Positions 17,204 to 25,535 of a stretch of 64,000 nt of DNA are shown here, piece by piece. Every line of letters starts with the position of its first letter. The first letter of the stretch is position 1. The notes beneath the pieces were generated by a model. That model worked only from the letters and a program-made list of their open reading frames with translations, was not told where the DNA came from and did not search any database. Origin of the DNA: Paenibacillus macerans (GTDB lineage: Bacteria; Bacillota; Bacilli; Paenibacillales; Paenibacillaceae); assembly GCF_023715465.1 (NCBI RefSeq), contig NZ_JAMBOE010000008.1:124001-188000 (forward strand), read 5' to 3'. The position numbers were made by a program, and so were the translations under genes.

Positions 17204-17623
17204 TCAAATATAGAACATATAATTCTCTTTCGCGCCATGCTCTTCATAGTTTACTAAGTTTTCCAGCGTTGTCGAATCGAGCACCTCCGCAATGCCGTCG
17301 CGAATACGCAACCACAAATCACGTTTGGCCGGATCGTCTTCCTCGGTAAAATCAACCGGAGAAATCGGGCCTTCCAGGACGCGGATAATGTCCCCCGCGG
17401 TAATTTCGCTCGCGTCACGCGACAGGATGTACCCGCCGTACGCGCCGCGTACGCTTTTAACCAGTCCGGCGTTGCGGAGCGGTGCAATGAGCTGCTCCAG
17501 ATAATGCTCGGACAGCTGGTTTTTTTCGGCGATGCTTTTCAGGGAAGTCGGGCCCTCGCCGAATTTTGCGGCCAACTCCATCATAATCGTCAATCCATAG
17601 CGTCCTTTTGTAGAAATCTTCAA
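17204..17623 (-). CDS. cymR: Rrf2-family cysteine metabolism repressor
   Basis: CymR represses cysteine uptake and sulfur assimilation genes in complex with CysK in B. subtilis. The 139-residue protein begins LKISTKGRYGLTIMMELAA and carries the signature SLKSIAEKNQLSEHYLEQLI, the wing RGAYGGYILSR, and ITAGDIIRVLEGPISPV, all close to CymR. I chose TTG at 17623 because AAGAGGTGG ends five bases upstream. An upstream TTG at 17641 would place that ribosome site inside the gene. No Fe-S-type cysteine triad is present, which separates it from IscR. It is divergent from mnmA. Confidence 0.92.
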   Translation of the reverse strand: MKISTKGRYGLTIMMELAAKFGEGPTSLKSIAEKNQLSEHYLEQLIAPLRNAGLVKSVRGAYGGYILSRDASEITAGDIIRVLEGPISPVDFTEEDDPAKRDLWLRIRDGIAEVLDSTTLENLVNYEEHGAKENYMFYI

Positions 17624-17782
17624 AGAAGCCACCTCTTTCAATTTTCAGGCAAACTTTATATAATTGAACTCCATCCATTAAATGGCGATTGACGGCGCCT
17701 ACGGCCCAAAACCACGGGTGAAGTCCAGTTATTTAAAGAATACCTCCCTATTCCTATCTTTAACCTCTGCTTATCGTAACAT

Positions 17783-17848
17783 ATCATATGTGTTTTGAAA
17801 AATAAATCAACCTTTTTGGGTTGCAAATTGTTTTCCTTACTTTAATAT
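17783..17848. promoter_or_regulatory. Divergent promoter region for cymR and mnmA
   Basis: Minus strand: TTGATT (17810-17805) and TATGAT (17788-17783) with a 16-base spacer face cymR. Plus strand: TTGCAA (17821-17826) and TAATAT (17843-17848) with a 16-base spacer face mnmA. A further TGGTAAAAT extended -10 lies at about 17882-17890. The whole gap (17624-17926) otherwise shows no gene. Confidence 0.45.
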
Positions 17849-17926
17849 AGGGAATACCCATCGTATAGGGTTGCATGCGTATGGTAAAATAACGGCAGGG
17901 CGATAATGCCCAAAGGAGTGATAGAA

Positions 17927-19063
17927 ATGAAGAAACCGAATAATGAAACCCGCGTTGTCGTCGGCATGTCCGGCGGCGTCGATTCTTCGGTAACGGCGCT
18001 CCTGCTGAAACAGCAAGGATACGACGTTATCGGCATATTTATGAAAAACTGGGACGATACCGACGAATTTGGCTACTGCACCGCCGAAGCGGATGCCGAG
18101 GATGTCCGCCGCGTGTGCGAGCAAATCGATATCCCCTACTATACCGTCAATTTCGAGAAACAGTATTATGATAAAGTTTTTGCCTATTTTCTCGATGAAT
18201 ATAAGCGCGGGCGGACGCCAAATCCCGACGTAATGTGCAACCGCGAGATTAAATTCGGCGAATTTTTGAACAAAGCGCTTGATCTTGGTGCGGATTACGT
18301 GGCCACCGGCCATTATGCCCGCGTTGTCGAAGAAGACGGTGTGTATAAGCTGCTGCGCGGTGTTGACGGCAATAAAGACCAAACGTACTTCCTGAATGCC
18401 TTGAATCAGGAGCAGTTGTCCAAGGCGATGTTCCCGATCGGCCACCTTCCGAAGCCGGAAGTCCGCCGCATCGCGGAAGAAGCCGGTCTGTACACGGCGA
18501 AGAAAAAAGACAGCACCGGCGTTTGCTTTATCGGGGAACGCAATTTCAAGGAGTTTTTGAGCAATTATTTGCCGGCCCAGTCAGGCGATATGGTCGACAT
18601 CGTGACCGGCGAAGTCAAGGGCCGCCATGACGGGCTGATGTATTATACGCTGGGCCAACGGCAAGGCCTGGGCATCGGCGGATCGGGCACGGGCGAACCG
18701 TGGTTCGTCGCGGATAAAGACCTGGAACGCAATATTTTATATGTCGTTCAGGGCGACAAGCATCCGCGCCTGTATTCGACGGCGCTGACCGCTTCGGGCG
18801 TCAACTGGATCGCCGGCGCGGACAAGCTGCCGGACGGACCGTTCCACTGCACGGCGAAATTCCGTTACCGCCAGGCGGATCAAGGGGTAACCTTGACAAA
18901 GCAGGCGGACGGTACGGTGTACGTGGAGTTTGACGAGCCGCAAAAAGCGATCACGCCAGGGCAGGCCGTCGTATTTTACCAAGGCGAGGAATGCCTTGGC
19001 GGCGGCACGATCGAGTCGCCAGTGAAGCTAGAGGCGCGTGAGACGGAGGGTGCGCTGGGGTAA
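17927..19063 (+). CDS. mnmA: tRNA-specific 2-thiouridylase MnmA
   Basis: MnmA adds sulfur to C2 of the wobble uridine in tRNA Lys, Glu and Gln, taking it from a cysteine desulfurase. The P-loop-like motif GMSGGVDSSV is at residues 13-22. The catalytic cysteine pair lies in NPDVMCNREIKF (about 102) and DSTGVCFIGE (about 200). At 378 residues it is of normal size. ATG 17927 has AAGGAG eight bases upstream; an in-frame ATG at 17906 lacks a site. The likely sulfur donor is the desulfurase at 6.4 kb, normally its neighbour. Confidence 0.96.
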   Translation: MKKPNNETRVVVGMSGGVDSSVTALLLKQQGYDVIGIFMKNWDDTDEFGYCTAEADAEDVRRVCEQIDIPYYTVNFEKQYYDKVFAYFLDEYKRGRTPNPDVMCNREIKFGEFLNKALDLGADYVATGHYARVVEEDGVYKLLRGVDGNKDQTYFLNALNQEQLSKAMFPIGHLPKPEVRRIAEEAGLYTAKKKDSTGVCFIGERNFKEFLSNYLPAQSGDMVDIVTGEVKGRHDGLMYYTLGQRQGLGIGGSGTGEPWFVADKDLERNILYVVQGDKHPRLYSTALTASGVNWIAGADKLPDGPFHCTAKFRYRQADQGVTLTKQADGTVYVEFDEPQKAITPGQAVVFYQGEECLGGGTIESPVKLEARETEGALG

Positions 19064-19124
19064 AACGAAGCCCAGGGCTCCCTCCCTGGACCTATTTCAG
19101 GTTCAGCGGTTTCCGGAGCAACAA

Positions 19125-19167
19125 AATAACGGGCATCCTCGCATGTCCGCTATTTTTTATTTTTCGC
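19125..19167 (+). terminator. Terminator after mnmA
   Basis: Arms at 19125-19138 and 19145-19158 pair with one mismatch and one G-U pair around a 6-base loop, followed by TTATTTTTC. It lies 62 bases after the mnmA stop codon. The arm sequence AAAATAACGG/CCGCTATTTT resembles the modules of the four-module repeats, which may be coincidence. Confidence 0.7.
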
Positions 19168-19222
19168 CAGAAACTAGCTTTGTAACTCCCTAATTTTCCT
19201 CTATTCTTTAAACTAGATGATT

Positions 19223-20608
19223 CTATGACTCTTGCCGTTGTCCCGACTCCCGGAGCAGCAGACTCATAAATACCAAGACCAATGCAATGACCGTGAGGAT
19301 AACCCCAAGCCGTCGAAATCCAGCGAAGCTGAACGTACCTCCCATGATGATCCCTGTCAACAATGAAGATAGAATAGTGCCCATATATCTTGACGTATTG
19401 AATAGTCCGGATGCTACACCGGTAATTTCTTTTGGAGAGTTTTTAAACAAAGCCGCCTGCATCCCAACAGCGTTCAGCCCATTGCTAATACCGAAGGCAG
19501 CTAACGCCAGACTCACACTGATAACCGGTGAAGTTTGATTCAATTTCACGATCCACACTGAACCCAATGTCATCAGGATTGCGGATACCACCAATGCGGG
19601 CCTGGGTCCTGATTTGTCGATCCATTTTCCTGCTATTGGAGAAGCCACCAGCGAACTCAAGCCTAAGGTAAGCATAATGATCCCTGCATGGAACTCGCTG
19701 ACATGGCGCACCATTTGCAAGTAGGATGGAAGCCCAAAAAAAAGAGCATAAAAAAGTAAATTAACGAGCATGAATTGGACATTGACCCAAGTCATGGCAG
19801 GATATTGGGCGAATGTTCGCAAAGGAATAAAGGGCGACGCCGTTTTTAACTCGTGTCTTACAAAAGCCCCCAGCGTCACGAGGCCGATTAATCCGAGCAT
19901 TATATTTCCTGAAGAGGCATGCCCGGATGATTTTGCTGATAGTAAGCTAACGAGCAGGGCAACCAGCCCCACTGTGAAGTGTAGAACCCCCAAAACATCT
20001 ATCAAATCAAACCATTTGCGAAAGGACATGCCCCGTGCAACGGATGCTGCCGGTTCATCTTTGGGAATCATCCTCCAAGCTAATAGAAAGCTAGCCACCA
20101 CGAACGGAATATTGACGAGAAAAATGGCATGCCAGTCCCACCACTGAAGCAAAACTCCGCCAACAAACGGGCCGATTGCTGCCGCACCGGATAAGAAAAT
20201 CGACAAACCGGACAGCGCAGCCGCTTGTTTTTCCGTAATATGAATGCGTACAATGGCCATTCCAACTACAACCATCATACTTGTTCCGATCGATTGTACA
20301 ATGCGGGACACGATAAGCCAGCCAAAATTGGGAGACAATGGAGCCAGCAAAGAAGAAACGAAGGATACAACAAGACCGGTTAGAAATATCCTTCTCTGGC
20401 CGAACAAATCACTGGCCTTGCCCATGACAGGTTGCGCGATCGCGCTCGCGATGTAGAAAGAAAAAATAATCCAGGAAATAACGGTAAAGTCCAGGTGGTA
20501 CACATGTTGTAGCCTTGCAATAGCAATGGAAATCATGGAAGAGTTTAATGGGTTTAGTAATATCCCAAGTCCAACGGATATCATTAACCATCTGCTGCGA
20601 GTGTTCAT
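19223..20608 (-). CDS. MFS drug-type exporter (DHA2/EmrB-QacA-like)
   Basis: A 461-residue integral membrane protein with about 14 hydrophobic segments, as expected for the DHA2 drug:proton antiporters. The motif A-like loop is GKASDLFGQRRIFLTG near residues 63-78 and the motif C-like region is SGAAAIGPFVGGVLLQW near 139-155. The N-terminus begins with a short cytoplasmic stretch and then ISVGLGILLNPLNSSMISIA. It is divergent from a LysR-type regulator that probably controls it. The substrate is unknown. Confidence 0.88.
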   Translation of the reverse strand: MNTRSRWLMISVGLGILLNPLNSSMISIAIARLQHVYHLDFTVISWIIFSFYIASAIAQPVMGKASDLFGQRRIFLTGLVVSFVSSLLAPLSPNFGWLIVSRIVQSIGTSMMVVVGMAIVRIHITEKQAAALSGLSIFLSGAAAIGPFVGGVLLQWWDWHAIFLVNIPFVVASFLLAWRMIPKDEPAASVARGMSFRKWFDLIDVLGVLHFTVGLVALLVSLLSAKSSGHASSGNIMLGLIGLVTLGAFVRHELKTASPFIPLRTFAQYPAMTWVNVQFMLVNLLFYALFFGLPSYLQMVRHVSEFHAGIIMLTLGLSSLVASPIAGKWIDKSGPRPALVVSAILMTLGSVWIVKLNQTSPVISVSLALAAFGISNGLNAVGMQAALFKNSPKEITGVASGLFNTSRYMGTILSSLLTGIIMGGTFSFAGFRRLGVILTVIALVLVFMSLLLRESGQRQES

Positions 20609-20623
20609 TTTCGAGTCCCCCCT

Positions 20624-20675
20624 AATGCGTTACAATGACATCTTACTTGATTCTTTACATTCACTCCAACGCATT
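20624..20675. promoter_or_regulatory. Divergent MFS/LysR control region with an inverted repeat
   Basis: The arms AATGCGTT (20624-20631) and AACGCATT (20668-20675) form a perfect inverted repeat separated by 36 bases. Within it, on the minus strand, TTGGAG-N18-TAAGAT faces the exporter. On the plus strand TTTACA-N17-TATGTT faces the LysR gene. This arrangement suits a LysR protein binding both arms and controlling both genes. Confidence 0.45.
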
Positions 20676-20721
20676 TTATGTTATGATTTCATAGACCTGA
20701 AGGAATGAATAGGAGGGCAAA

Positions 20722-21609
20722 ATGGAACTTCTTCAATTGCAATATTTTCTCACGGTTGCTCGATTGGAACATATGACTGAAGCGGCCCGAAGTCTGCACG
20801 TTACCCAATCGTCGCTGAGTAAAACGATTCAACGGCTGGAGGAGGATTTGGGGGTCCCTCTGTTCGATCGAACAGGGAGAAATTTGCGGTTGAATGAATT
20901 CGGAAGCAGATTCCTTCGCCGTGCGGAAAGGGCATTGTTTGAATTGGACCAGGGGAAACAGGAGATTCGCGATTTGTCCAGCCCGGAACATGGGACGATC
21001 AAATTGGCGGTGACCAACGCAAGTACGTTGCCAAATATCCTTCGAGATTTTCGGAAAAAGCACCCCCATACCCAATTTCATGTGCAAATGCTGACCACGC
21101 AGGAAATGGTTGCGCTACTTCAGCGCGGAGAGGTCGATTTCTGCTTGTCTTCGCCTCCAATACAAGGAGATGACATTGAGTGTCAAATCGTGTACATCGA
21201 CCCTATCCTTGTAGCTGTGCCAAAGGGGCATCGGCTGGCGGACCGCAGCAGCGTATCTTTGACAGAACTTAAGGATGAATGGTTTATCGGTGTAAAGAGA
21301 GGCTACCATACTCGCGACCTAGCAGACGCCGTATGCAAATCGGCTGGATTTGCGCCTAAATATGTGTACGAGGGGAATGAGCCTGCCCGGCTGAGCACCC
21401 TTGTGGAAGCCGGAATTGGCATTGGCTTCATACCAAGCACCGCCATGAATCCGCGGGAAAATATCTATTATCTCCAAGTTGAGGAACATGAATTAGTACG
21501 GGAAATAGCATTATTGCGGCACAGAGGCAGGTACATTCCCCGGGCCGCTCAGGAATTCCGTAAGGTCGTTGAAGAGTATTTCAGATCTTTATCCGGCGGG
21601 AACCAATAA
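20722..21609 (+). CDS. LysR-family transcriptional regulator
   Basis: A 295-residue regulator with the N-terminal winged HTH (residues 1-60, LQYFLTVARLEHMTEAARSL then QSSLSKTIQRLEEDLGVPLF). The substrate-binding domain (about 90-290) has the usual type 2 periplasmic-binding fold pattern, with the CytR/CynR-like loop WFIGVKRGYHTR near 190. AGGAGG lies eight bases before the ATG. It is divergent from the MFS exporter, its likely target. Confidence 0.92.
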   Translation: MELLQLQYFLTVARLEHMTEAARSLHVTQSSLSKTIQRLEEDLGVPLFDRTGRNLRLNEFGSRFLRRAERALFELDQGKQEIRDLSSPEHGTIKLAVTNASTLPNILRDFRKKHPHTQFHVQMLTTQEMVALLQRGEVDFCLSSPPIQGDDIECQIVYIDPILVAVPKGHRLADRSSVSLTELKDEWFIGVKRGYHTRDLADAVCKSAGFAPKYVYEGNEPARLSTLVEAGIGIGFIPSTAMNPRENIYYLQVEEHELVREIALLRHRGRYIPRAAQEFRKVVEEYFRSLSGGNQ

Positions 21610-21619
21610 GGTGCCGGTA

Positions 21620-21661
21620 AACGCTAAGGGGCAGGCATACGAACTCCCGCCCCTTACCGTT
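21620..21661. terminator. Hairpin at the lysR/rarA convergent junction
   Basis: AACGCTAAGGGGC and GCCCCTTACCGTT pair with one mismatch. The right arm overlaps the stop codon of rarA. There is no strong T tract on either side, so efficiency is uncertain. Confidence 0.4.
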
Positions 21662-22970
21662 TCCTCCCGCGCCGAAGTTCCTGGTTGTGCTTGATTTTCG
21701 CCTCATTGCCCTGCTCCGTCGCGTTGTAGAAGGTGCGGCCGGACAACCTCGGCGGCAAATACTCCTGGTCCACATAATGCCCCGGATAACTGTGGGGATA
21801 CTTGTACCCTTCATGCCCCAGCTTCACGGCGCCTTTGTAATGGGTGTCCCGCAGATGCAGCGGCACTTCTGCCGAGACGACCTCATCAATCGCCGCCATG
21901 GCCTTCCCGATTGCCTCAACCACGGCGTTCGATTTCGGGCTTTCCACCGCGAACAGAATCGCCTGGACGACATTGAGCTTGGCCTCCGGCCAGCCGTTGT
22001 TGCGGTAGGCGTCCAAAGCGCTGACCGCCTGCACCATCGCCTGCGGATTGGCCAGTCCGATATCCTCGCTGCTGGCGGCGATCAAACGCCGGATGAACGT
22101 CATCGGGTCCATCCCCAGTTTTTCCACCGCATACAGAAACCAGAACACGGCGGCGTCGCTGGAGCCGCGAATGCACTTGTGGAACGCCGACAGCACGTCA
22201 TATTGCGTCGATTCGTCCGCCTTGACCAGCGGGCGGCGGATCGACTCCTCGGCGACTTCGAGCGTCAGATGCACCGTGCCGTCCTGCTGCGGCGGCGTGG
22301 TCATCGCGGCCAGCTCCAGCGCGTTCAAGGCGCGGCGGATGTCGCCGTTTGCCATAGAGGCGATGTGCAGCAGCGCCTCCTCGTCCGCTTTCAACTGCAT
22401 GAAGCCGAGCCCTTTTTTCTTATCGGCCAACGCCCGGCGCATGGCGATGAGCGAATGCTCCTTCGTCAGCGGCTCAAGCTGAAACAAGGTGGAGCGGCTC
22501 ATCAAAGCGCCGTTGACGTAATGAAACGGGTTTTCCGTCGTCGCGCCGATAAAAATGATCGTTCCTTTCTCCACCGCCGGCAGCAGCGCATCCTGACGCG
22601 AGCTGTTGAAGCGGTGCACCTCGTCCAGGAACAGAATCGTTTTCGTTCCGTAAAAAGACTTGTCGTTCTGCGCCTTTTCGATAACTTCCCGAACGTCTTT
22701 GACCGAAGCGTCGACCGCGTTCAGCCGGACGAACTCAGCTTTCGTATGGTTGGAAATAATGTGGGCCAACGTCGTTTTACCGCATCCGGGAGGACCGTAC
22801 AGCAAAATCGAGGATACCTGGTCCGCTTCGATCGCCCGCCGCAGCAGCTTCCCCGGGCCAACGATATGCTCCTGTCCGATATATTCATCCAGCGTGACGG
22901 GCCGCATTCGATCGGCCAAAAGCCGCCCCGCCGGGTTTTGCTCCTGTTGATAGGAGAACAAATCCATCAT
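21654..22970 (-). CDS. rarA: Replication-associated recombination ATPase RarA (MgsA)
   Basis: A clamp-loader-like AAA+ ATPase acting at stalled replication forks. It has Walker A GPPGCGKTT near residue 52-60, Walker B ILFLDEVHRF near 104-113, and sensor 1 GATTENPFH. The C-terminal MgsA tetramerisation region has AAVFWFLYAVEKLGMDPMTF and EVPLHLRDTHYKGAVKLGH. ATG 22970 gives about 438 residues and has AAGGAAG five to six bases upstream; another in-frame start lies eight codons earlier. In B. subtilis its equivalent yrvN lies beside cymR; here an MFS/LysR pair and mnmA intervene. Confidence 0.95.
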   Translation of the reverse strand: MMDLFSYQQEQNPAGRLLADRMRPVTLDEYIGQEHIVGPGKLLRRAIEADQVSSILLYGPPGCGKTTLAHIISNHTKAEFVRLNAVDASVKDVREVIEKAQNDKSFYGTKTILFLDEVHRFNSSRQDALLPAVEKGTIIFIGATTENPFHYVNGALMSRSTLFQLEPLTKEHSLIAMRRALADKKKGLGFMQLKADEEALLHIASMANGDIRRALNALELAAMTTPPQQDGTVHLTLEVAEESIRRPLVKADESTQYDVLSAFHKCIRGSSDAAVFWFLYAVEKLGMDPMTFIRRLIAASSEDIGLANPQAMVQAVSALDAYRNNGWPEAKLNVVQAILFAVESPKSNAVVEAIGKAMAAIDEVVSAEVPLHLRDTHYKGAVKLGHEGYKYPHSYPGHYVDQEYLPPRLSGRTFYNATEQGNEAKIKHNQELRRGRKR

Positions 22971-22994
22971 GCTCACTTCCTTGATCGTAGGCAT

Positions 22995-23371
22995 TGTCTA
23001 CTCTATTCTAGCACACCCACGGCCTATGCGGTAAAAAGCGTTGAGGCGTAAAAAACACTTATAATTGTTCTTTCACTTTTCCCGCGCCGCGAAATATGAG
23101 TTAATATAGATGTCGGGCCGACGAATCACGGGAAAGGGGGCTGATCGAAGTGATTTCAGTGAGTGAGGTGGCTTCCGCGTAAGCGGAATCCGCAAAAAAA
23201 CGGGGGGCTGGGAACAGCTCCCCTTATTTCCGTTTAGATGATGACTGTGTTATGATAGATCTTAAGCTATATTCTCATATTATTCCAAGCCGAAAGGGGG
23301 ATTTACGGCCATGTTGACTTATATCGTAACAACTATGGAAAACGGACCACGAAATAAGGAGGTACATGATC
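22995..23371 (+). other. Structured leader region upstream of the CD3324-type gene
   Basis: This 377-base gap between divergent genes holds no ordinary gene. It contains a GC-rich hairpin (GGGGGGCTG...CAGCTCCCC, about 23200-23226) and a smaller one (CCGCGTAAGCGG, about 23175-23186). TATGAT lies near 23252. A 32-codon frame at 23311-23409 (MLTYIVTTMENGPRNKEVHD...) follows AAAGGGGG and overlaps the next gene by 38 bases. The overlapping frame could be a leader peptide, but nothing proves it is translated. Confidence 0.35.
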
Positions 23372-23668
23372 GTGAACTACAAAAATGGGAAGGATGTTCT
23401 TCCCCCTAGGCTGCTGCAGGAGCTCCAAAACTATATTCAGGGCGAGTTGCTGTACATCCCAAAACCGGAACGGGCGAGAGCGTTATGGGGCGAATTGAGC
23501 GGATCGCGAACGTCCATCGCCAAACGAAACGAAGAGATTTTCCTGCTTCACCGTACAGGGTGTTCCGTACGGGATTTAGCCGCCAAATACCATTTATCCG
23601 ATGAAAGCATCCGAAAAATTTTGACCAAAATGCGGGCGCTCAGGCCCCAGGCAGCGGTAACGGAGTAA
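23372..23668 (+). CDS. CD3324-family helix-turn-helix protein
   Basis: A 98-residue protein beginning VNYKNGKDVLPPRLLQELQN and containing QGELLYIPKPERARALWGE. The C-terminal HTH is GCSVRDLAAKYHLSDESIRKIL (about 70-91). This layout matches the small CD3324 family of Mor-like HTH proteins in Firmicutes, whose function is not established. I chose GTG 23372, because AAGGAGG ends nine bases upstream; an ATG two codons earlier is only four bases from it. It is followed by a hairpin and then the HNH gene. Confidence 0.75.
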   Translation: MNYKNGKDVLPPRLLQELQNYIQGELLYIPKPERARALWGELSGSRTSIAKRNEEIFLLHRTGCSVRDLAAKYHLSDESIRKILTKMRALRPQAAVTE

Positions 23669-23745
23669 ACGCGGGCACACAAGTCCGCCCCGCAGCCGAG
23701 GCGGCAACCGGTAGCTTGGTTCTACGATAAATTAACCATATGCGA

Positions 23746-23781
23746 AGCCAAGACCCGCGGTCTTGGCTATATTTATATATT
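23746..23781 (+). terminator. Hairpin after the CD3324-type gene
   Basis: A perfect 10-bp stem AGCCAAGACC / GGTCTTGGCT with loop CGC is followed by the T-rich tract ATATTTATATATTT. It lies 78 bases after the upstream stop codon and just before a TATAAT (23790-23795) that could be the -10 box of the HNH gene. Confidence 0.55.
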
Positions 23782-23850
23782 TGATCAGGTATAATAAGAA
23801 AATATGACCAACACAGAATACGCCGCTTATCCGAAACCGAGGTGACAACT

Positions 23851-24969
23851 TTGACGCAGCAGCACGCCCCGTCTTTCCGCCGGGACAACATGGAAGAGCA
23901 AAAACCAGATACACGCCGGGACGCGCCGTATCCGGCGGCAAAAACCTGCGCCTATTGCGGTGAGACAAAACCGGCTTCCGAGTTCCTCCGGCGCACTGGC
24001 AAGCGCTCCGGCAAAGGCTCGCGCCGCGGGGCCTGCCGAAGCTGCCGGGCGCTTCGGAAGCAGCAGGCCCGCATGGTCCAAGAACCGGTGAGCGCGGAAT
24101 ACTCCGCTGTAGGACTTGCCGGGATGGTGGACACCGGCGCTAGCCAGGCCCGGGCTACGCGGCAGAGCGAAATGGCTGATGCAGGCAAATTGGCCAAGCC
24201 GGGCGGTCTGCCGGTTGCTCACCCGGTTGCCGGCAAATCTTCCGGGCGAAACGGCAAGGAGGATACGTTCAAGGCGAGTGGCGAAGGCAGAAAGCCTGAT
24301 GTAAGCAGGACTGGACGGCAAGGTGGTAAACCCGATGCAGGCAAGACTGCATGGGAAAGCGGTAAACCTGAGGCTGGCAAGACTGGACGGCGAAGCGGAA
24401 GGTCTGCCATGAACAAAGCTGCCAGGCAGAGCCGCAAGGAGGATGCAATCGTTGCCAAAGCAGGCGGTGGCGTTGCGGGAGCCTCTTCGGCTAGGCTGGA
24501 CGCCAAAGCCGCCTCCCTGCCGGCTCACGGGGCGGCGCCAAAGCGCCGGATCAAGCGGGCGCTGCCCGCACCGCCGCCGCGGGCGGAGGGCCTGGACGTG
24601 CGAACATTACGCCTGAACCGCAACGGCATGATCCGCATGCGCGGGCGCACCGACAAAGGCCGCCGCTGGCAGCAGGAGATCGACCTCGAGTTGGCCGTAA
24701 CGCTGGTTCGCGAGCATGCCGCCGTGGTCGTCAATCCGTACACGATCCGGCGTCTTTACACCAACAAAGCGTTCCGCAATTATATTCTCACCCGCGACAA
24801 TCATACCTGCTTTTTTTGCGGGGAATATGGAGACACGATCGACCATCTGCTGCCCAAAGCGAAAGGCGGCCATACCACTCCAGTGAATTGCGTCTGCGCC
24901 TGCAATTTGTGCAATCAAAGCAAAGCGGACCAAGACCTGGAGGATTTTATCGAGGGCCGACCCCGATGA
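23851..24969 (+). CDS. HNH endonuclease-domain protein with N-terminal zinc ribbon
   Basis: About 372 residues. The N-terminal zinc ribbon has CAYCGETKPASEF near 33-45 and CRSC near 62-65. A central region of about 170 residues is low-complexity, rich in Gly, Lys, Arg and Ala, with repeats such as GGKPDAGKT / SGKPEAGKT. The C-terminal HNH domain (about 315-365) has zinc ligands CFFC and CNLC around the catalytic IDHLLPKAKGG. TTG 23851 was chosen because GAGGTGA lies six bases upstream; GTG 23842 and ATG 23890 are alternatives. It could be a solitary nuclease of mobile or host-defence origin. No partner methylase or helicase is adjacent, so its role is unknown. Confidence 0.82.
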   Translation: MTQQHAPSFRRDNMEEQKPDTRRDAPYPAAKTCAYCGETKPASEFLRRTGKRSGKGSRRGACRSCRALRKQQARMVQEPVSAEYSAVGLAGMVDTGASQARATRQSEMADAGKLAKPGGLPVAHPVAGKSSGRNGKEDTFKASGEGRKPDVSRTGRQGGKPDAGKTAWESGKPEAGKTGRRSGRSAMNKAARQSRKEDAIVAKAGGGVAGASSARLDAKAASLPAHGAAPKRRIKRALPAPPPRAEGLDVRTLRLNRNGMIRMRGRTDKGRRWQQEIDLELAVTLVREHAAVVVNPYTIRRLYTNKAFRNYILTRDNHTCFFCGEYGDTIDHLLPKAKGGHTTPVNCVCACNLCNQSKADQDLEDFIEGRPR

Positions 24970-25056
24970 AAAATCCTGACCAGCGGCCAGGTCCGTAGTT
25001 TTATACACCTATATGTGGTCACAGGTGCCCATTCAGAGGCCTTGCATCGCATGAAG

Positions 25057-25182
25057 TGCAAAAGTGCATGCGACTTTCGTCGAAATCCCTCGAAATGGGC
25101 GGTTCAAATGCAAATGTGCAGTTCATTTCCAGTCAAAAGATACTTTTTGATCCAATGTCCGCAAAACAGATGCACTTTTGCA
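25057..25182. repeat. TGCA-type inverted repeat element
   Basis: TGCAAAAGTGCAT (25057-25069) and ATGCACTTTTGCA (25170-25182) are perfect inverted copies 113 bases apart. A third related unit, TGCAAATGTGCA, lies at 25109-25120, 52 bases from the first. Another small palindrome is TCAAAAGATACTTTTTGA at 25133-25150. It belongs to the 659-base gene-free gap (24970-25628) after the HNH gene. No coding potential was seen. Confidence 0.55.
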
Positions 25183-25259
25183 GTTCAACCTCCGCCAAAG
25201 CCACCGTTCCTTAGCAAAGGAGCAAACATGAGGAAGCAAGATGGGCAGCCAGTAAATCA

Positions 25260-25442
25260 TAACGGACCTGAATGACGTTATTCGCCCATTTCCCGGGTAT
25301 TTCCCGACGTAACGGACTCAGCAGGCGCTATTCGGCTCCAAATGAGGCCATTTGGGGTGATTTTATGCAAATAAGGTCATCTCGGTCCGTTACCATTTTG
25401 GGGGCGGCGATTTACTGCATTTAACGTCTCTACGGTCCGTTA
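25260..25442. repeat. Four-module intergenic element, family A copy 1
   Basis: A 183-bp element with TAACGGAC at 25260 and 25310 and the inverted form GTCCGTTA at 25385 and 25435, so spacings are 50, 75 and 50. Each module continues into a CxTTATTTG-type half. The copy at 34403-34585 has the same length and the same spacings, while the DNA between modules differs. It could fold into a large cruciform or RNA hairpin. Confidence 0.8.
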
Positions 25443-25535
25443 CGCACCACACACTGGATGTAGACTGCCGAATCAACTCGCCTAATCGGTTAGTTTAATC
25501 ACCCCGGACTGCTGATCGCTAATTTTGGGCCTCGA

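Noticed and set aside
23160..23230. Possible T-box: AGGTGGCTTCCGCG followed by a GC-rich hairpin before the CD3324-type gene
   Set aside because: The sequence deviates from the T-box core (AGGGTGGNACCGCG), there is no room for Stem I, the hairpin has no T tract, and the gene is not an amino-acid gene.
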